A stretch of DNA of 64,000 nucleotides from Microvelia longipes (Eukaryota > Arthropoda > Insecta > Hemiptera > Veliidae): the NCBI GenBank assembly GCA_018340805.1, contig JACMZG010001911.1:35892314-35956313 (forward strand), written 5' to 3'. The notes under the pieces are model-generated. The model was not told the DNA's origin. It did no database searches and saw nothing but the letters and a program-made list of their open reading frames with translations. The translations under genes and the position numbers were made by a program. Below, in pieces: positions 40,501 through 48,326 of the stretch. How positions within the stretch are numbered: position 1 is the first letter of the stretch; every line of letters starts with the position of its first letter.

Positions 40501-40881
40501 GCAAAAAATATTATTTTTTTAGAAGCCAGTGGTCCCTTCTTTGAGAAAAACAACCTCTTTTCCTTCTCCTTTGATGTCCCCAATCTCACTACCATATTTT
40601 TCTATTGGAAATTTCCTTAATGAAGTTTATTAGAAATTTAAAAAAAATAAGTGATACCTAGCTTACAAACCAGCATTATAATTGCACTTGGACCTCATAT
40701 GAGTAAAATAATCTAGCTGGAATTTAATTTAAAAAAAGTTTGTTAGGTTAAGTTATACATATTTAAGTCATGTTAAATTTTACTTACCAGGAAATGGAAA
40801 CTCACGCCATTTAGTACCATTTGTTGACAATCCAAATACTCTGCCTTCATTGTTAACACCAAATAACATAGATGTAGGCAT
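9494..40881 (-). CDS. TECPR1: TECPR1/Pex23-like tectonin beta-propeller protein (25 exons)
   Basis: Autophagy/lysosome-repair adaptor family. Coding exons, 5' to 3': 40881-40788, 40158-40028, 39783-39601, 38835-38683, 38500-38408, 37884-37704, 36774-36575, 36381-36229, 35390-35242, 33514-33409, 32109-31976, 29436-29308, 29038-28882, 28316-28160, 26556-26453, 25362-25220, 21141-20946, 20058-19939, 17976-17829, 17003-16804, 15460-15251, 12763-12671, 12120-11985, 11284-11117, 9630-9494. All junctions are GT-AG and in phase; the total is 3675 bases (1224 residues plus stop). Domain order: tectonin repeat (1-75), dysferlin domain 1 (about 72-187), tectonin repeats (188-396), linker, PH (about 569-675), tectonin repeat, galectin (709-861), tectonin repeat, dysferlin domain 2 (about 911-1047), tectonin repeats to the C-terminus. 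Start MPTSMLFGV aligns with the human start. Human TECPR1 (about 1165 residues) binds ATG5-ATG12, phosphoinositide and sphingomyelin. No 5' UTR exon was located. Confidence 0.93.
9690..10650 (+). pseudogene. degraded non-LTR reverse transcriptase relic in last TECPR1 intron
   Basis: Antisense to the host gene. Around 9863-9963 a frame reads LLYCDDIILLATDP, matching the YxDD catalytic box of a reverse transcriptase, and ends at a stop shortly after. At 10445-10645 another frame contains CSMCNLKIREDNYHFIAVCP, the C-x2-C...H...C knuckle found near the C-terminus of several LINE pol proteins. Stops and gaps separate them. Old and inactive. Confidence 0.65.
11499..11655. repeat. (CA)n/(TA)n microsatellite
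   Basis: About 90 bases of CA dinucleotides followed by TA dinucleotides in an intron of the TECPR1-like gene. Long open frames across it are translations of the repeat. Confidence 0.97.
11761..11932. mobile_element. Tc1/mariner-like MITE, copy 1
   Basis: Inverted ends of about 30 bases built on ACACATGGTTATAAT and the following GTTGACAG-type box (left at about 11763, right ending about 11930), with TA at the boundaries. About 110 bases lie between. Related copies are at 42788-42957 (complete) and 40337-40395 (one end), so it is a small family. Confidence 0.7.
13282..13370. repeat. three consecutive perfect hairpins
   Basis: Hairpin 1: 12-bp stem 13282-13293/13297-13308 with an AGG loop. 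Hairpin 2: 13-bp stem 13320-13332/13339-13351 with a six-base loop. Hairpin 3: 8-bp stem 13352-13359/13363-13370 with a TTC loop. All stems are perfect, and the unit CTCATCAGGGAT is duplicated between the first two. Confidence 0.9.
13604..13802. mobile_element. hairpin MITE, about 200 bp
   Basis: The left arm (AATTATTTAAAACAAGG then GTTGACTTTAGTTCTAC...) and the right arm are inverted copies over about 80 bases each with few mismatches; the inner ends contain ACCCCTTTGGGTCA and its complement. The loop is about 40 bases. No coding potential. Confidence 0.8.
13935..15139. mobile_element. PIF/Harbinger-like non-autonomous element
   Basis: The element starts GGCCCGCATTCAAAGACGTTT and ends with the inverted equivalent (GAATACGGGCC), flanked by TAA at 13932-13934 and 15140-15142: a 3-bp TWA duplication typical of PIF/Harbinger. 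The inverted ends are long: an outer array of CCTAACATTTT-type units (13955-14105 and, inverted, 14970-15120) and an inner segment (about 14120-14270 and 14750-14900) containing the TTACGACACACTTTGTC box. The core carries a short Myb/SANT-like ORF and no transposase. Confidence 0.75.
14569..14682 (+). pseudogene. N-terminal fragment of Myb/SANT-like transposon protein
   Basis: A 37-residue ORF from ATG at 14569 reads FTPDQLNFLFELIARHKQTI then ENKKSD, the start of the Myb/SANT-like domain in the accessory DNA-binding protein of Harbinger-type elements (a phenylalanine start, an LxELI helix and an IENKKSD/T box). It ends in a stop soon after the point where the family would continue (..NxAWEKI), although a GGTAAA donor-like site lies at the break, so it may be a lone first exon. 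Confidence 0.5.
15251..17003 (-). other. TECPR1: TECPR1-like: second dysferlin domain exons
   Basis: Exon 20 carries YENQRWNPLTGFTPKGLPTD and MWSDSTG; exon 21 carries DGWQYATDFPATY and RRRRWSRKCKL. These are the two halves of a dysferlin domain and mirror the N-terminal one. The intron between them is about 1.3 kb and holds a 5S-like repeat. Confidence 0.9.
16018..16070 (-). repeat. 5S rRNA-like segment of a SINE-like repeat, copy 1
   Basis: On the minus strand the sequence contains AAGCAGCATCGAGC, GGTCAG and TGGATGGGTGACC, matching the A box, intermediate element and C box of the internal 5S rRNA promoter, in the right order and spacing. The first 45 or so bases of 5S are missing. Diverged copies in the same orientation lie at 33131-33176 and 35648-35692, each with similar flanking sequence on the high-coordinate side. 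Confidence 0.8.
17090..17155. repeat. (TA)n microsatellite
   Basis: Almost uninterrupted TA dinucleotides in the intron between exons 20 and 19 of the TECPR1-like gene. Confidence 0.97.
17407..17811 (-). mobile_element. mariner-type MITE, copy A
   Basis: About 405 bases bounded by TA, with inverted ends beginning CAGTGTATCG. Read on the minus strand it is nearly identical to copy C (31492-31883) over the whole length and more diverged from copy B (20231-20631). It sits only 17 bases beyond the 5' splice site of exon 19. No ORF of its own. Confidence 0.85.
18090..19345 (-). mobile_element. composite element: tRNA-like head plus giant hairpin, copy 1
   Basis: Read on the minus strand: a region with a TGACGTCA box and paired AACCAGGTT motifs (19345-19160); three roughly 100-120-bp subrepeats built on GGTCCGGAGTCGATACGACC-type sequence (19130-18745), the last ending in a degenerate tRNA B box (GGTTCACATCC); a short AT linker; then a hairpin with arms 18703-18510 and 18383-18187 that are nearly perfect complements around a loop of about 125 bases. 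Arms start with AATTCTGGCGCGGTGGTCC. An extra partial arm lies at 18091-18170. Comparable copies are at 41385-42668 and 55005-55735. Confidence 0.75.
19374..19602. repeat. (TA)n microsatellite, long
   Basis: More than 220 bases of TA with rare interruptions. It abuts the tail of composite copy 1 and is followed by a fragment (19605-19745) containing the TTAGCGAATTT hairpin motif. Confidence 0.97.
20231..20631 (+). mobile_element. mariner-type MITE, copy B
   Basis: About 400 bases with ends CAGTCTATCGTTTAG and their complement, TA on both sides. It shares the whole layout with copies A and C (the CCCCAAGGTCATAA box, the AACATCGCCAAGAAAA box) but is clearly more diverged, so it is an older insertion. 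Confidence 0.85.
22062..25205 (-). mobile_element. jockey/CR1-type LINE, 5'-truncated and frameshifted
   Basis: Same strand as the host gene, in the intron after exon 16. In order: the end of the endonuclease domain (VIAGDYNLHGID, about 24990-25160); the linker ORF (24373-24948); reverse transcriptase with NYRPVAILSVLSKIFE, IYLDFSKAFDKV, SGVPQGSLLGP and YADDIKLF (23272-23980); a C-terminal region to about 22650; and a 3' UTR ending in a GGTCCAAGGACC hairpin followed by TAAA repeats (22062-22085). Several frameshifts and stops split pol, so it is inactive. The 5' end is close to 25200, within about 25 bases of the exon-16 splice donor. Confidence 0.9.
22311..22460. repeat. CA/TA-rich microsatellite
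   Basis: Mixed ACAT, CACA and TATA repeats inside the 3' region of the LINE. Open frames on both strands here are repeat translations. Confidence 0.95.
26183..26260 (+). repeat. partial arm of the hairpin family
   Basis: Carries TTCTGGTGGTCTGCATG followed by GGCGAATTTCCTTT, the outer end of the hairpin arm seen in the composite elements. No complementary arm or head nearby, so this is a fragment. Confidence 0.6.
26767..27483 (-). CDS. copia-type gag open frame (solo, in TECPR1-like intron)
   Basis: An uninterrupted 238-codon frame in the sense orientation of the host intron between exons 14 and 15. It has the features of copia-type gag polypeptides: YDTWSVQMKMLLIHTNLW near residue 27, AWETLKKKYS near residue 96, LELIKKLIQIKKEKDHNIQNY in the middle. 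There is no CCHC zinc knuckle; after the gag homology (about residue 215) the frame runs into unrelated residues. No LTRs, protease, integrase or reverse transcriptase were found around it. It may be a truncated element, or less likely a retained gag-only gene; a GTTTG donor-like site follows a GACGCAG at 26824-26830 near the end of the homology. Confidence 0.7.
   Translation of the reverse strand: MLKMSDYNEKFKDSNLYHIDKLNSNNYDTWSVQMKMLLIHTNLWYYVNGTIKKPTCSSPDLVEWLTNDKMALATILLSINPSELIDVKSCCESAHAWETLKKKYSRINFSKLELIKKLIQIKKEKDHNIQNYINDFSSLIYEYKDKNIIISHEVMSVILLCSLPEDFSNLITDQKDLLNDFEKLKTKILEVFDRVDTCKAVEADLELHKTCPNSPPYYDAGLFLCLQFITYYKTDGNN
28160..29038 (-). other. TECPR1: TECPR1-like: PH-domain exons
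   Basis: Exons 13 and 14 fit a pleckstrin-homology fold by position and by the C-terminal helix signature LILQFACDTDLDEWIAQI, where the buried tryptophan is typical. In vertebrates this domain binds phosphatidylinositol phosphate and is controlled by ATG5-ATG12 binding to the segment before it. Exons 11-12, just upstream, end in a conserved-looking DPNHLPNW segment that may correspond to that region. Confidence 0.75.
30138..30174. repeat. small hairpin repeat TTAGCGAATTT...
   Basis: TTAGCGAATTT and its inverted copy flank TCCTTTGGGAAAA. Near-identical units occur at about 19704-19736 (inverse orientation) and degraded at 55889-55921, so it is a dispersed hairpin motif, sometimes beside the composite family. 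Confidence 0.65.
31492..31883 (+). mobile_element. mariner-type MITE, copy C
   Basis: About 390 bases with CAGTGTATCG inverted ends and TA at both boundaries. Nearly identical to copy A but in opposite orientation, so the unspliced transcript of the host gene contains two long complementary segments about 14 kb apart. It ends 92 bases below exon 11. Confidence 0.85.
32125..32500. repeat. minisatellite, about ten units of about 37 bp
   Basis: Tandem copies of a unit that reads AACAATAGAATGAAACATAT followed by GAAATGTTAATGGGATG. Units 1-6 are variable in length and sequence, while the last four are nearly identical, a pattern of recent expansion at one end. On the minus strand the array begins only about 20 bases upstream of the exon-11 acceptor (32110-32111). 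Confidence 0.95.
33131..33176 (-). repeat. 5S rRNA-like segment, copy 2
   Basis: Minus-strand AGCAGCATC, GGTCAGTGCCTGGAT and GGTGA match copy 1 with several substitutions. Located in the intron between exons 10 and 11. Confidence 0.65.
35648..35692 (-). repeat. 5S rRNA-like segment, copy 3 (degenerate)
   Basis: Weak match to the 5S-like segment (TAGCATC...GGTTGGGAATGAGG on the minus strand); assigned mainly because the sequence at higher coordinates (AGTGGTCCAAAAAAGCAAG, then ACATATACTTGCC) follows the same layout as copy 2. Confidence 0.4.
36229..38500 (-). other. TECPR1: TECPR1-like: first tectonin repeat block
   Basis: Exons 5-8 encode repeats with the tectonin signature of a W at the strand end plus x-VWAV/ALxxxGxVxxR: QVWAVTVHGR, RVWAVTSTGGVLVRIG, AVWALGEDLSLWFRKG and a degenerate NLYIRVG. 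Each exon holds roughly one blade of the predicted beta-propeller. Confidence 0.9.
38683..40158 (-). other. TECPR1: TECPR1-like: N-terminal dysferlin domain exons
   Basis: Exons 2-4. The inner half starts at YENQ/RWLPVEGF across the exon 2/3 junction and continues with PTDRYAFSSEDG; the outer half has GWTYAVDFPATY followed by RRRKWIRYRKY. In vertebrate TECPR1 this N-terminal domain binds sphingomyelin exposed on damaged lysosomes, and the tryptophan/DFPATY core is present here. Three GT-AG junctions in phase 0 join the exons. Confidence 0.9.
39030..39340. mobile_element. possible MITE in TECPR1-like intron 3
   Basis: GAAAAAGTGTTGCCA near 39030 is inverted near 39318-39335 (TGGCAACACTTTTTTGG), and an inner CATGTAGAGT at about 39076 is inverted near 39278. 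The ends are too diverged to define boundaries or a target duplication. Confidence 0.4.
40337..40395 (+). repeat. one end of the Tc1/mariner-like MITE
   Basis: Contains ACACAGTTATAATCAATTGA and the following CAGCATGG, matching the left end of the elements at 11761 and 42788; the other end is not evident. Confidence 0.5.
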
Positions 40882-41384
40882 CTTAAGAATCTACAAAAAT
40901 ATATAAAGATAATAACAATTGGGATCTTAAGAGGAATAAAACATGAAGTCATTAAAGTACCTCTGCTAATATATGTTAAGCTCTTTTTGCCTATATGGGC
41001 CCTTTTCCCTCACCCCTTGTATTGCATTTCTGATAGGATAGTAATAATAATGGCCGTTTTAGAGCCCCCGTGGGTTACCCCTGCTTACCCATTATGCTCA
41101 AAGTGTAATTTGAAGTTGGGGATAATTTATTTAATTAAACAATATTCTTATAAAAATTGAGAGTGTAAGCTAGAACAGGATTGACGGATAAAAAAACAAT
41201 CTGTTTTTTATCAGATCTGATTGAGATTTTAATCTCTTAAGAACTGTGTTAGCCACAGAAAACTTTATAACATAATTAAAAAATAAAAATATTATCAAAA
41301 TAATATTCATTAGTGACTTTTTAAGAAGTTGATATAACAAATTAGATTAACCTTAAAATCGAATTGGGTTTTTCCCCGAACTAT

Positions 41385-42668
41385 ATTAATGTGAAAAAAT
41401 ATTTCCTAGAAAAATCAACCTAGGGGAGGACTATTGAAAACCAGGTTATTGTGACATCATTAGAAAGATATTAATTGAAAAAATGAAAGAAAGAATTAAT
41501 TGAAAAAAATGAAAGAAAAAATTAATGTCAAAATAATATTTATTTGTGATTTTTAAAAAGTTAATACGCCACACGTAGGATTAACCTTAAAATTTATTTG
41601 GTATTTCCCTTCAAACTATATCAATGTAAAAAAAATTGGAACAAAAATCAACCTTGGGGAGGACACAAAACCTATTGAAAACCAGGTTGTTGAGTTTAAC
41701 CCTGTTTGCTGAGTCAGCAAATTCAAAGTTGTTATTTTTTCCAGGAAAAGGTCATTCTTTATGTTTTTTTGGGGCATTGAATTGAACGAAACTGGTTCAT
41801 ATGACCACTCTAAGTGACCTACAAGTAAAAAAAAACAATGGGTTTCAATGATTTTTGAGATGCTGAATCAAATACAACTGGTCTGGAGCCAATATGACCA
41901 CTTAAGGTGACCAAAAACTACAAAAAAAACAGTGGTCAGTTACAATTTTATAATGGCTGCAAAACAACATAATTCAAATGGGGAGAAGTTTGATGTTTTG
42001 GCCCTGTGAGTTGATAAAATGGTCTGGAGTCGATACAAGCGGTCAAACCAGGGTACCTAGGTTCGAATCCTGGTAAGGACGATAATTTTGTAATAGTTTT
42101 ATTTACAATATATGTCCATAACTATGAAATAATTCTGGCACGTCAGGTGAATATACTATGGAATGAGTGTTTCCGTGCTTAACAATCCATTTCTTGCTTA
42201 AGGTTACAGGTTAAGCTTTATAACTTAAGCAGTTACTAATTTATCAAGCACTACTTGTAACTCATTTTTCTATATTTTTCAAAGGAAATGTGCTACAACC
42301 ATTAAAGACAAACAGTAACTTGGCATAAGCTTTTTAGCGGAGAGGTAACCTATGTAAAATATAACTTGCTATGTATTATTGTTAATATATTATTTAATAA
42401 AGGTATTTATAAAAAAAAAACTAAGATTTAAACAATTGCAAATAATGGTGTGCATTACCAATATTAGAGGCATAGCTTTGTATAACCAGCGGGATAATTA
42501 TGCACATATCCTTTGAAAAATACAGAAAAAATGAGTTATAAAGCAAGTTATAATGTTCAAGTTATAAAGTATAAACCGAAACCTCAAGCAAAAAAACGGA
42601 TTGTTAAGCAGAGAAACCCGCATTCCAAAGAAAATTTATCTAGCATGCGGACCACCTAGCCAGAATTA
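41385..42668 (+). mobile_element. composite element: tRNA-like head plus hairpin, copy 2
   Basis: Same order as copy 1 but on the plus strand: AACCAGGTT motifs and GCTGAGTCAGC (41440-41730), subrepeats with GGTCTGGAG and TATGACCACT boxes (41750-42050), a perfect tRNA B box GGTTCGAATCC at 42060-42070 within a foldable T-arm, an AT linker, and a hairpin from the AATTCTGGCACG arm (about 42131) to the inverted CTAGCCAGAATT end (about 42668). Arms are more diverged than in copy 1. Confidence 0.7.
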
Positions 42669-42787
42669 TTTTTATTGTATCAGTCACTGACTTGTCTTGG
42701 ATTTTACTTGAGTAGACATAGGGATGGAAAAGATAAGAATTTTCTAAACCTATCACTTGACTGATAGGAAACACCAAATAACTATAG

Positions 42788-42957
42788 TATAACATATGGT
42801 TATTATCAATTGACAGTGAGGGTAAATAATGCAAGGGAGACAATGATGTTAGTCCACGCTTCTTATTTCATATTGCACCAACCTCTTTGATTACTTTTTT
42901 ATCAGCTAGAAAAAACACTTTTTTCCCACACTGTCAACTGATTATAACCATGTATTA
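42788..42957. mobile_element. Tc1/mariner-like MITE, copy 2
   Basis: Left end TATAACATATGGTTAT then CAATTGACAG; right end CTGTCAACTGATTATAACCA then TGTATTA, inverted equivalents, with TA at the edges. About 170 bases, same family as 11761-11932. Confidence 0.7.
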
Positions 42958-43014
42958 ATTTATTTATGTATACTGTAGCAGAGACTATAGATACTTAAAC
43001 AGTAAGACTGTCGA

Positions 43015-43740
43015 CTCAATGGTGGAAAAATTTGGATTCCGGTCGACGCTAGCGCGGCGGGGGACCTACCTTTCAATTGAGTGGGCGTAGCTTGATTTCC
43101 CGCTTTTTGCCCAGTCAGTTTAAAATTTAATTTTTATACTTTGTAGAGTTATACTTCTAACTAACCCTACCACTTTAATCTTACACAGAACGCTTCTGAT
43201 TATTTTTAAGTTTTTCATTCAAGTAATTTATTAATTTAATTGATTCAATCAGGTAATAATGTAATAGTGGCTAAAGTTTACACGTGGTGGAAGATAGATT
43301 TTGGCATTTAATTCAGCCTGTAGTTTAATTACATCGGCAAGATGCGCACATGTGATTAAATGTAATTACCTGATAAAATCGACTAAATCAATAAATCAAT
43401 GAAATGAAATTTACACTTATCTGCCATCAGTAGCGTTCTCTGGAAGTTTCAAAAAAGTTTCTATATACTTTTAGTTTCTGAATTTTTGAATTACAGAACA
43501 TGCAACGGCGAACCGTTTTTATGAAAAATAAATACAGAAAACAATCATTTTATAATAATAATAAATGTAGCTGTCATAACCAAGAATTGCCATGGCATTC
43601 ATAAATTTAAATATAAAAATATAATCAGTCATTTTTGGAAAGCTATTGGGGTTAGTTCATGAGTTGTCCGCACCGGTCCGCCGCAGCGCTATTTTTAGTA
43701 GCTTGCGATAATCGAATCCAAACTTTTCCTCATTTAAGTT
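43015..43740. mobile_element. inverted-repeat element, GC-rich ends
   Basis: GGAAAAATTTGGATTC near 43022 is inverted near 43720-43735, followed inward on both sides by CpG-rich sequence (GCTAGCGCGGCGGGG on the left, CCGGTCCGCCGCAGCGC on the right). Further in, ATCAGGTAATAATGTAAT near 43248 is inverted near 43358. A 15-base direct repeat (TACTGTAGCAGAGAC / TACTGTAGTAGAGAC) flanks it at about 42971 and 43754. The CpG content could be mistaken for a promoter. Confidence 0.55.
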
Positions 43741-44557
43741 AACCCCCCCTGTACTGTAGTAGAGACATAAAAGCCAGATGCATAGAGCATTCTATAGAGC
43801 CACTTTTAGATAAAAGAACTTTGTTGTGTGAATACAAAATAAAAAGAGAATATTGGTACATATAAAAATAAATAAATTCATGTAAATATATTAGTACATG
43901 AATTTAAATTATACTCACTTAAAGAGAAGAATATTCAGATGAAAGTCAAAGTGTACATATACAGACAAATCCTTAATATGATTTTACATAATTTATCTGC
44001 AGTTTATAAGCTTGGTACAAAATCATTAGACCTAAAGATAAAAATAACCGAACTTGAAGTTCATATTAAACTTGATACCTGCCAAATACAAGTTATCAGT
44101 TATCAAAAGACAAAAGATTGAAAAAAGAAAAAAAAACATAAACATCCAAACTCAACCCAGGTTTAATTATTGAATTGTTGCGGGTAAAGTATAACATACT
44201 AATCTCATCTCAAACAAGGTAAGATTAGCAAAGGTGTGCTAAACATCGCCACAACTGAAGTTGGTTTCGCCGCTCCTACAACTACTGACTAGATACGGGC
44301 CTGGCCCGAAGGAGTAGCAATGGGGGTTGGCAACAGTTTTTTACATTGATAAGGTATGATGCGCTCCTCCTCTTTTAAATAAGTTCCTTCGATGGAACTA
44401 AAAGTTGGAACAAAGGTCAAAGTTTAAACAAAGGAACGAAGTCCAATGAGACAGTGTGTGTCAAAATGGCAATCTTAATGAACATGAATTTTTTTTGGTA
44501 ATATGCATATTATATATTGAAAATGTTGTCGGGTGCTAGTTTCAAGTAGAGTGCCTT

Positions 44558-44565
<8 letters not shown>

Positions 44566-44595
<30 letters not shown>

Positions 44596-44615
44596 GTGAT
44601 ATATATATAATATAC

Positions 44616-44664
<49 letters not shown>

Positions 44665-44713
44665 ATTATATATATTATATATATATATATAATATATATA
44701 TATATAATATGTA

Positions 44714-44764
<51 letters not shown>

Positions 44765-44782
44765 TATATATATATATATACA
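44566..44782. repeat. (GT)n followed by (TA)n microsatellite
   Basis: A short GT run then about 190 bases of TA repeats. The open frame here is repeat translation. Confidence 0.97.
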
Positions 44783-44832
44783 CACAGGGTGATAGGTGAT
44801 TTATGAAAAAAAAGGGCTCCAAGGGCTACAAA

Positions 44833-45075
44833 AAACATGGTATTGACCAGGTGTCAATACCATGTTTAATTTAGTATTAAGAGTGCCTATATATAACTTT
44901 TGTTTGTTATACTGGCGCTCTATAACATTAATACCATGTTATATATATATATATATAATAATATATACTATATATATATATATATATATATATTAACATG
45001 GTATGATTGTTATAGAGTGCCAGTATAACAAACATAAGTTTATATATAGGCACTCTTCATACTAAATTAATATAC
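44833..45075. repeat. AT-cored palindrome with a perfect 15-bp hairpin
   Basis: A 15-bp perfect stem (44833-44847/44853-44867) around CAGGT is followed by a larger palindrome: arms about 44868-44942 and 44996-45072 contain AGAGTGCCTATATATAAC and its inverse, with a TA tract between. Same architecture as the palindromes at 4.1-5.6 kb. Confidence 0.85.
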
Positions 45076-45169
45076 TAAATAATTTAATAGATTAAACCAG
45101 CATTACAAGTTTAAATACATGAAAACATTTACATTAAACTAGGGGCAAAATATCATGTTTTTTCCGGGC

Positions 45170-45700
45170 ATAGGTGCAGGCTATGAGTTACAACCCATTT
45201 TGCTTAAGGTTCCGGTTCATGCTTGAGAACCTAAGAAGTTATTCAATTGTCAAGCACTGCTCGTAAATCATTGTCTGTATTTTTCAAAGGAAATGCGCAT
45301 AATTATCTAGTTGGTTATACTGAACTATGCCTCTATAATTAGAAGTACGCACTAGTATTATTTGCACTAGTTTAAAGCTTAGTTTTAGTTACTTATCTTT
45401 AAGCTTAGTCAGTTATTTTTAAAGGATTTAGCGCATTTCCTTTGAAAAATACAGACAAAATGAGTTACGAGCAGTGCTTGACAATTGAGTAGCTGCTTAG
45501 GTTCTAAAGCATGAACCGGAACCTCAAGCAAGAAATGGGTTGTTAAGCATGGAAACACGCATTCTAAAAGAAATTCGAATTATTTATTTAGTAGTTGTAA
45601 ACTTATATAATGTAAAAAACTATAAAAATGATCATTCCAACCAGGATTGTTTCCGAAAAGGAAATTCGCCCGACATGCGGACCAACGTGCCAGAATTGTT
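45170..45700. mobile_element. hairpin family, copy 3 (rearranged)
   Basis: Arms run from about 45200 (GGTTCCGGTTCATGCTT) to about 45540, in inverted orientation about the centre near 45400. The right side is duplicated or rearranged: a linker-like piece (45585-45650) interrupts the arm before CGCCCGACATGCGGACC and GCCAGAATT near 45665-45700. No tRNA-like head was found. Confidence 0.65.
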
Positions 45701-46054
45701 TTTATATCAGAGACTTCTGAAAGAGATTTGTGTCACGTTCCCGCACATCGTGCTATGCAAGCTATCCTATAATCGAGTTTATCTGATGGTATTAAATACT
45801 TTTTAAAATCACTTTGATGTAATTAAAATTTGAAAAAAAAACTTTCGCAAGCAAAAATAATTCTGTCGTGGAGGATCGTTTGCCTCCTAGCTCAACAATG
45901 CATTTCTGGTTCAATTATTCGGTTTATGCATCATAACATTTACAGTAACATCTACTTGTTAGTCAATTTTCTTGGATTTTTCAGAGGAATTGCGCTCTAT
46001 ATTTTAAATATTAACCTGCACTTTGTATGAGTGTTAGATATATGACCATGTATG

Positions 46055-46465
46055 AGCTAAAACATTTCAAAGCTTTATGTGAGTTACATGAACTAGTATG
46101 GGCTAAAACATTTCAAAGATTTGTGTGAGTGGACAGAATGATGCACAGAATTGAATTTGGAAAGGCAAGCATATTTTGCACCACAATATATGTTTGATAT
46201 TTCAACTTGATTCTGAGACACTTTAAAATATTATTTACGAAGTCATGTATTTAAAAGGAAGACTTTTTAGTTGTTTGTGCATTATAGGAATAAATATGCT
46301 ATTATTTCTCACAATAAGATGGTTCCCGAGATGAAACTGAAGGTTGTAATTTTTGCAGAGCAAAATAATAATATTTTATTCTAAAACATTTCAAAGCTTA
46401 GTGTGAGTTATATAAGCTAAAATATATAACAAAAACATAAATAAAAAAGCTTTGTGTGAGTTATA
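46055..46465 (+). repeat. four-fold short repeat GCTAAAACATTTCAAAG...
   Basis: The unit CTAAAACATTTCAAAGCTTT plus GTGTGAGTTA recurs near 46058, 46102, 46381 and (second half only) 46447, with unrelated spacers. No function evident. Confidence 0.7.
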
Positions 46466-47026
46466 TGTTTTTGTAACTTCTTGTATATCTTTGGTCTCAT
46501 AAAAAGTTAGGACATAAACCAAAAAGAAAAAAAAAACATTTTTATTGAGGAATAAAACACCATAATTACTCTACAAAAAAATTAAGGTAAACAGAACCGG
46601 CTTTCTCTGTTTTATGACTTCACTACTCAGCATAATTGAATTTTTTAGTGAATTTTAAAAGAAAATTACGCTACAAAGGTCGTTGTTGAAATTTTAAAGA
46701 GTTTTTTTCATATAATTTGACACAAAGATTATGTAGTATACCTATATAATCTATGATTTGACATATCCAGAAACTATAAATCAGGAGACGTGGTACAAAA
46801 TGTCAAAAACATTCATATCACACTTGTGTTTTGCCCTTTAGTATTTGATTTAATCATTTCGTCTATAAGGCGATTAAGTGATATAGTGGGGTTAGATAGA
46901 AGATTAGGAAAAAACATGTAAATGTGAAATGTCACGCTTATGCAGTGTGTTTAAAACACTATTTGTAGTGTCGGTGTCAAAGAATAAGTACGATGAATAA
47001 TTCTATAACAATTCATGTTATTTAAG

Positions 47027-47386
47027 ATGGAACCAATCCAAGAAGATATTGCTTATTGCTGCGAGTTTATAAATTCTCAACTAAGTACAGGTAATTTTTT
47101 GTTGTTCAGAGTCAAACATTAAAGTGCTGCTATTAAAGTCCACAAGCTGCCAAATTTCCTAATGAACAAGAATTTGTCATATTTTTCGGATTAGGCCTCA
47201 TGTGAAATCAGGATCAGTTTCACATCTACTTATAAGGAAAATTTTCTTATTGCTTCCTATATCTGTTTTTTAGTGAATAAAAAAATGGAATGGCTTAGAA
47301 TCATGATTTTATGTTATAGTAAAAAATTAAAACATTATCCCAATATACACACTGGGGATATTTATAATTAATATTTACATATTTAT

Positions 47387-47440
<54 letters not shown>

Positions 47441-47441
47441 A

Positions 47442-47490
<49 letters not shown>

Positions 47491-48162
47491 CACACAATAT
47501 TATCTACTGCTTTAATAAATGCATGGGTTATTCGAGATTCAAATATACAAATGCATATTTTAGGATACATATAAATTGGATCATACCATGATGTCGACTA
47601 TTGAGAAAAATAATCTATAAATGTATAAAATAATAAATGTCACCAAATTACGGTAGTTTTTCACCAAGGTGTTGTTAGATATATATTATATTTTTTTTTC
47701 AAAGTCACAAGAAACAAGTATTTTCATTTATAATCTACAACGCATGTCTAACGATAGTTTGGTGAGAAATTACCGAAATATAATGATATTGATATCAAGT
47801 TTAAAAAGCAATATTATGTATAATTTACTTTACCAAAATCATTGAACGTAGTAATTAAATTACTATATTTGTTACCATAAAATAATAGAAAATGAGAACT
47901 GTTCGCATTAATGCGACTAAACTTTATTACTCTATCTGGATATAAAGTCTATTTTCGTGTAAGTCTAGGTCCATGCATTGAGATAAATTACTAAAGAGGG
48001 CATTGTCTATCTCAGTACATTGATTACCCTGAAACACCATACCTCAAGGGCTCCGTGTAACCTCATTAACACTTTTTTTTAGAGTAAAGTAAGGTTATAA
48101 TAAATCAATTTTTCGGCTTCCTGCACAATTTAGGAATTTTTCTTTGAAAACAAAATCGCTAA

Positions 48163-48204
<42 letters not shown>

Positions 48205-48268
48205 AGCTTTATATGATTCAAAATGTCAAAAACTAAAAATACTTCTTTTTATTATATATATATATATT

Positions 48269-48326
<58 letters not shown>

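Larger units (their letters stand above)
40882..47026. other. intergenic block of repeats between TECPR1-like gene and buttonless
   Basis: No coding exon was found. The TECPR1-like 5' UTR and promoter should lie in the lower part: an acceptor-like TTTTTGTAG precedes the start-codon exon, so at least one non-coding exon is expected upstream, but I could not place it. The rest is composite copies at 41385-42668 and 45170-45700, a MITE, an inverted-repeat element, microsatellites, palindromes and a four-fold short repeat. Confidence 0.6.

Noticed and set aside
42040..42080. A genuine tRNA gene around the perfect B box
   Set aside because: The T-arm is good but no paired acceptor stem or canonical A box at the right distance was found; it is the head of a repeat.
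43015..43100. CpG-rich promoter of the TECPR1-like gene
   Set aside because: The GC-rich block is repeated in inverted orientation near 43664-43735 and so forms the ends of an element.
45540..45806. 88-residue plus-strand ORF
   Set aside because: Lies within the arm and rearranged end of hairpin-family copy 3.
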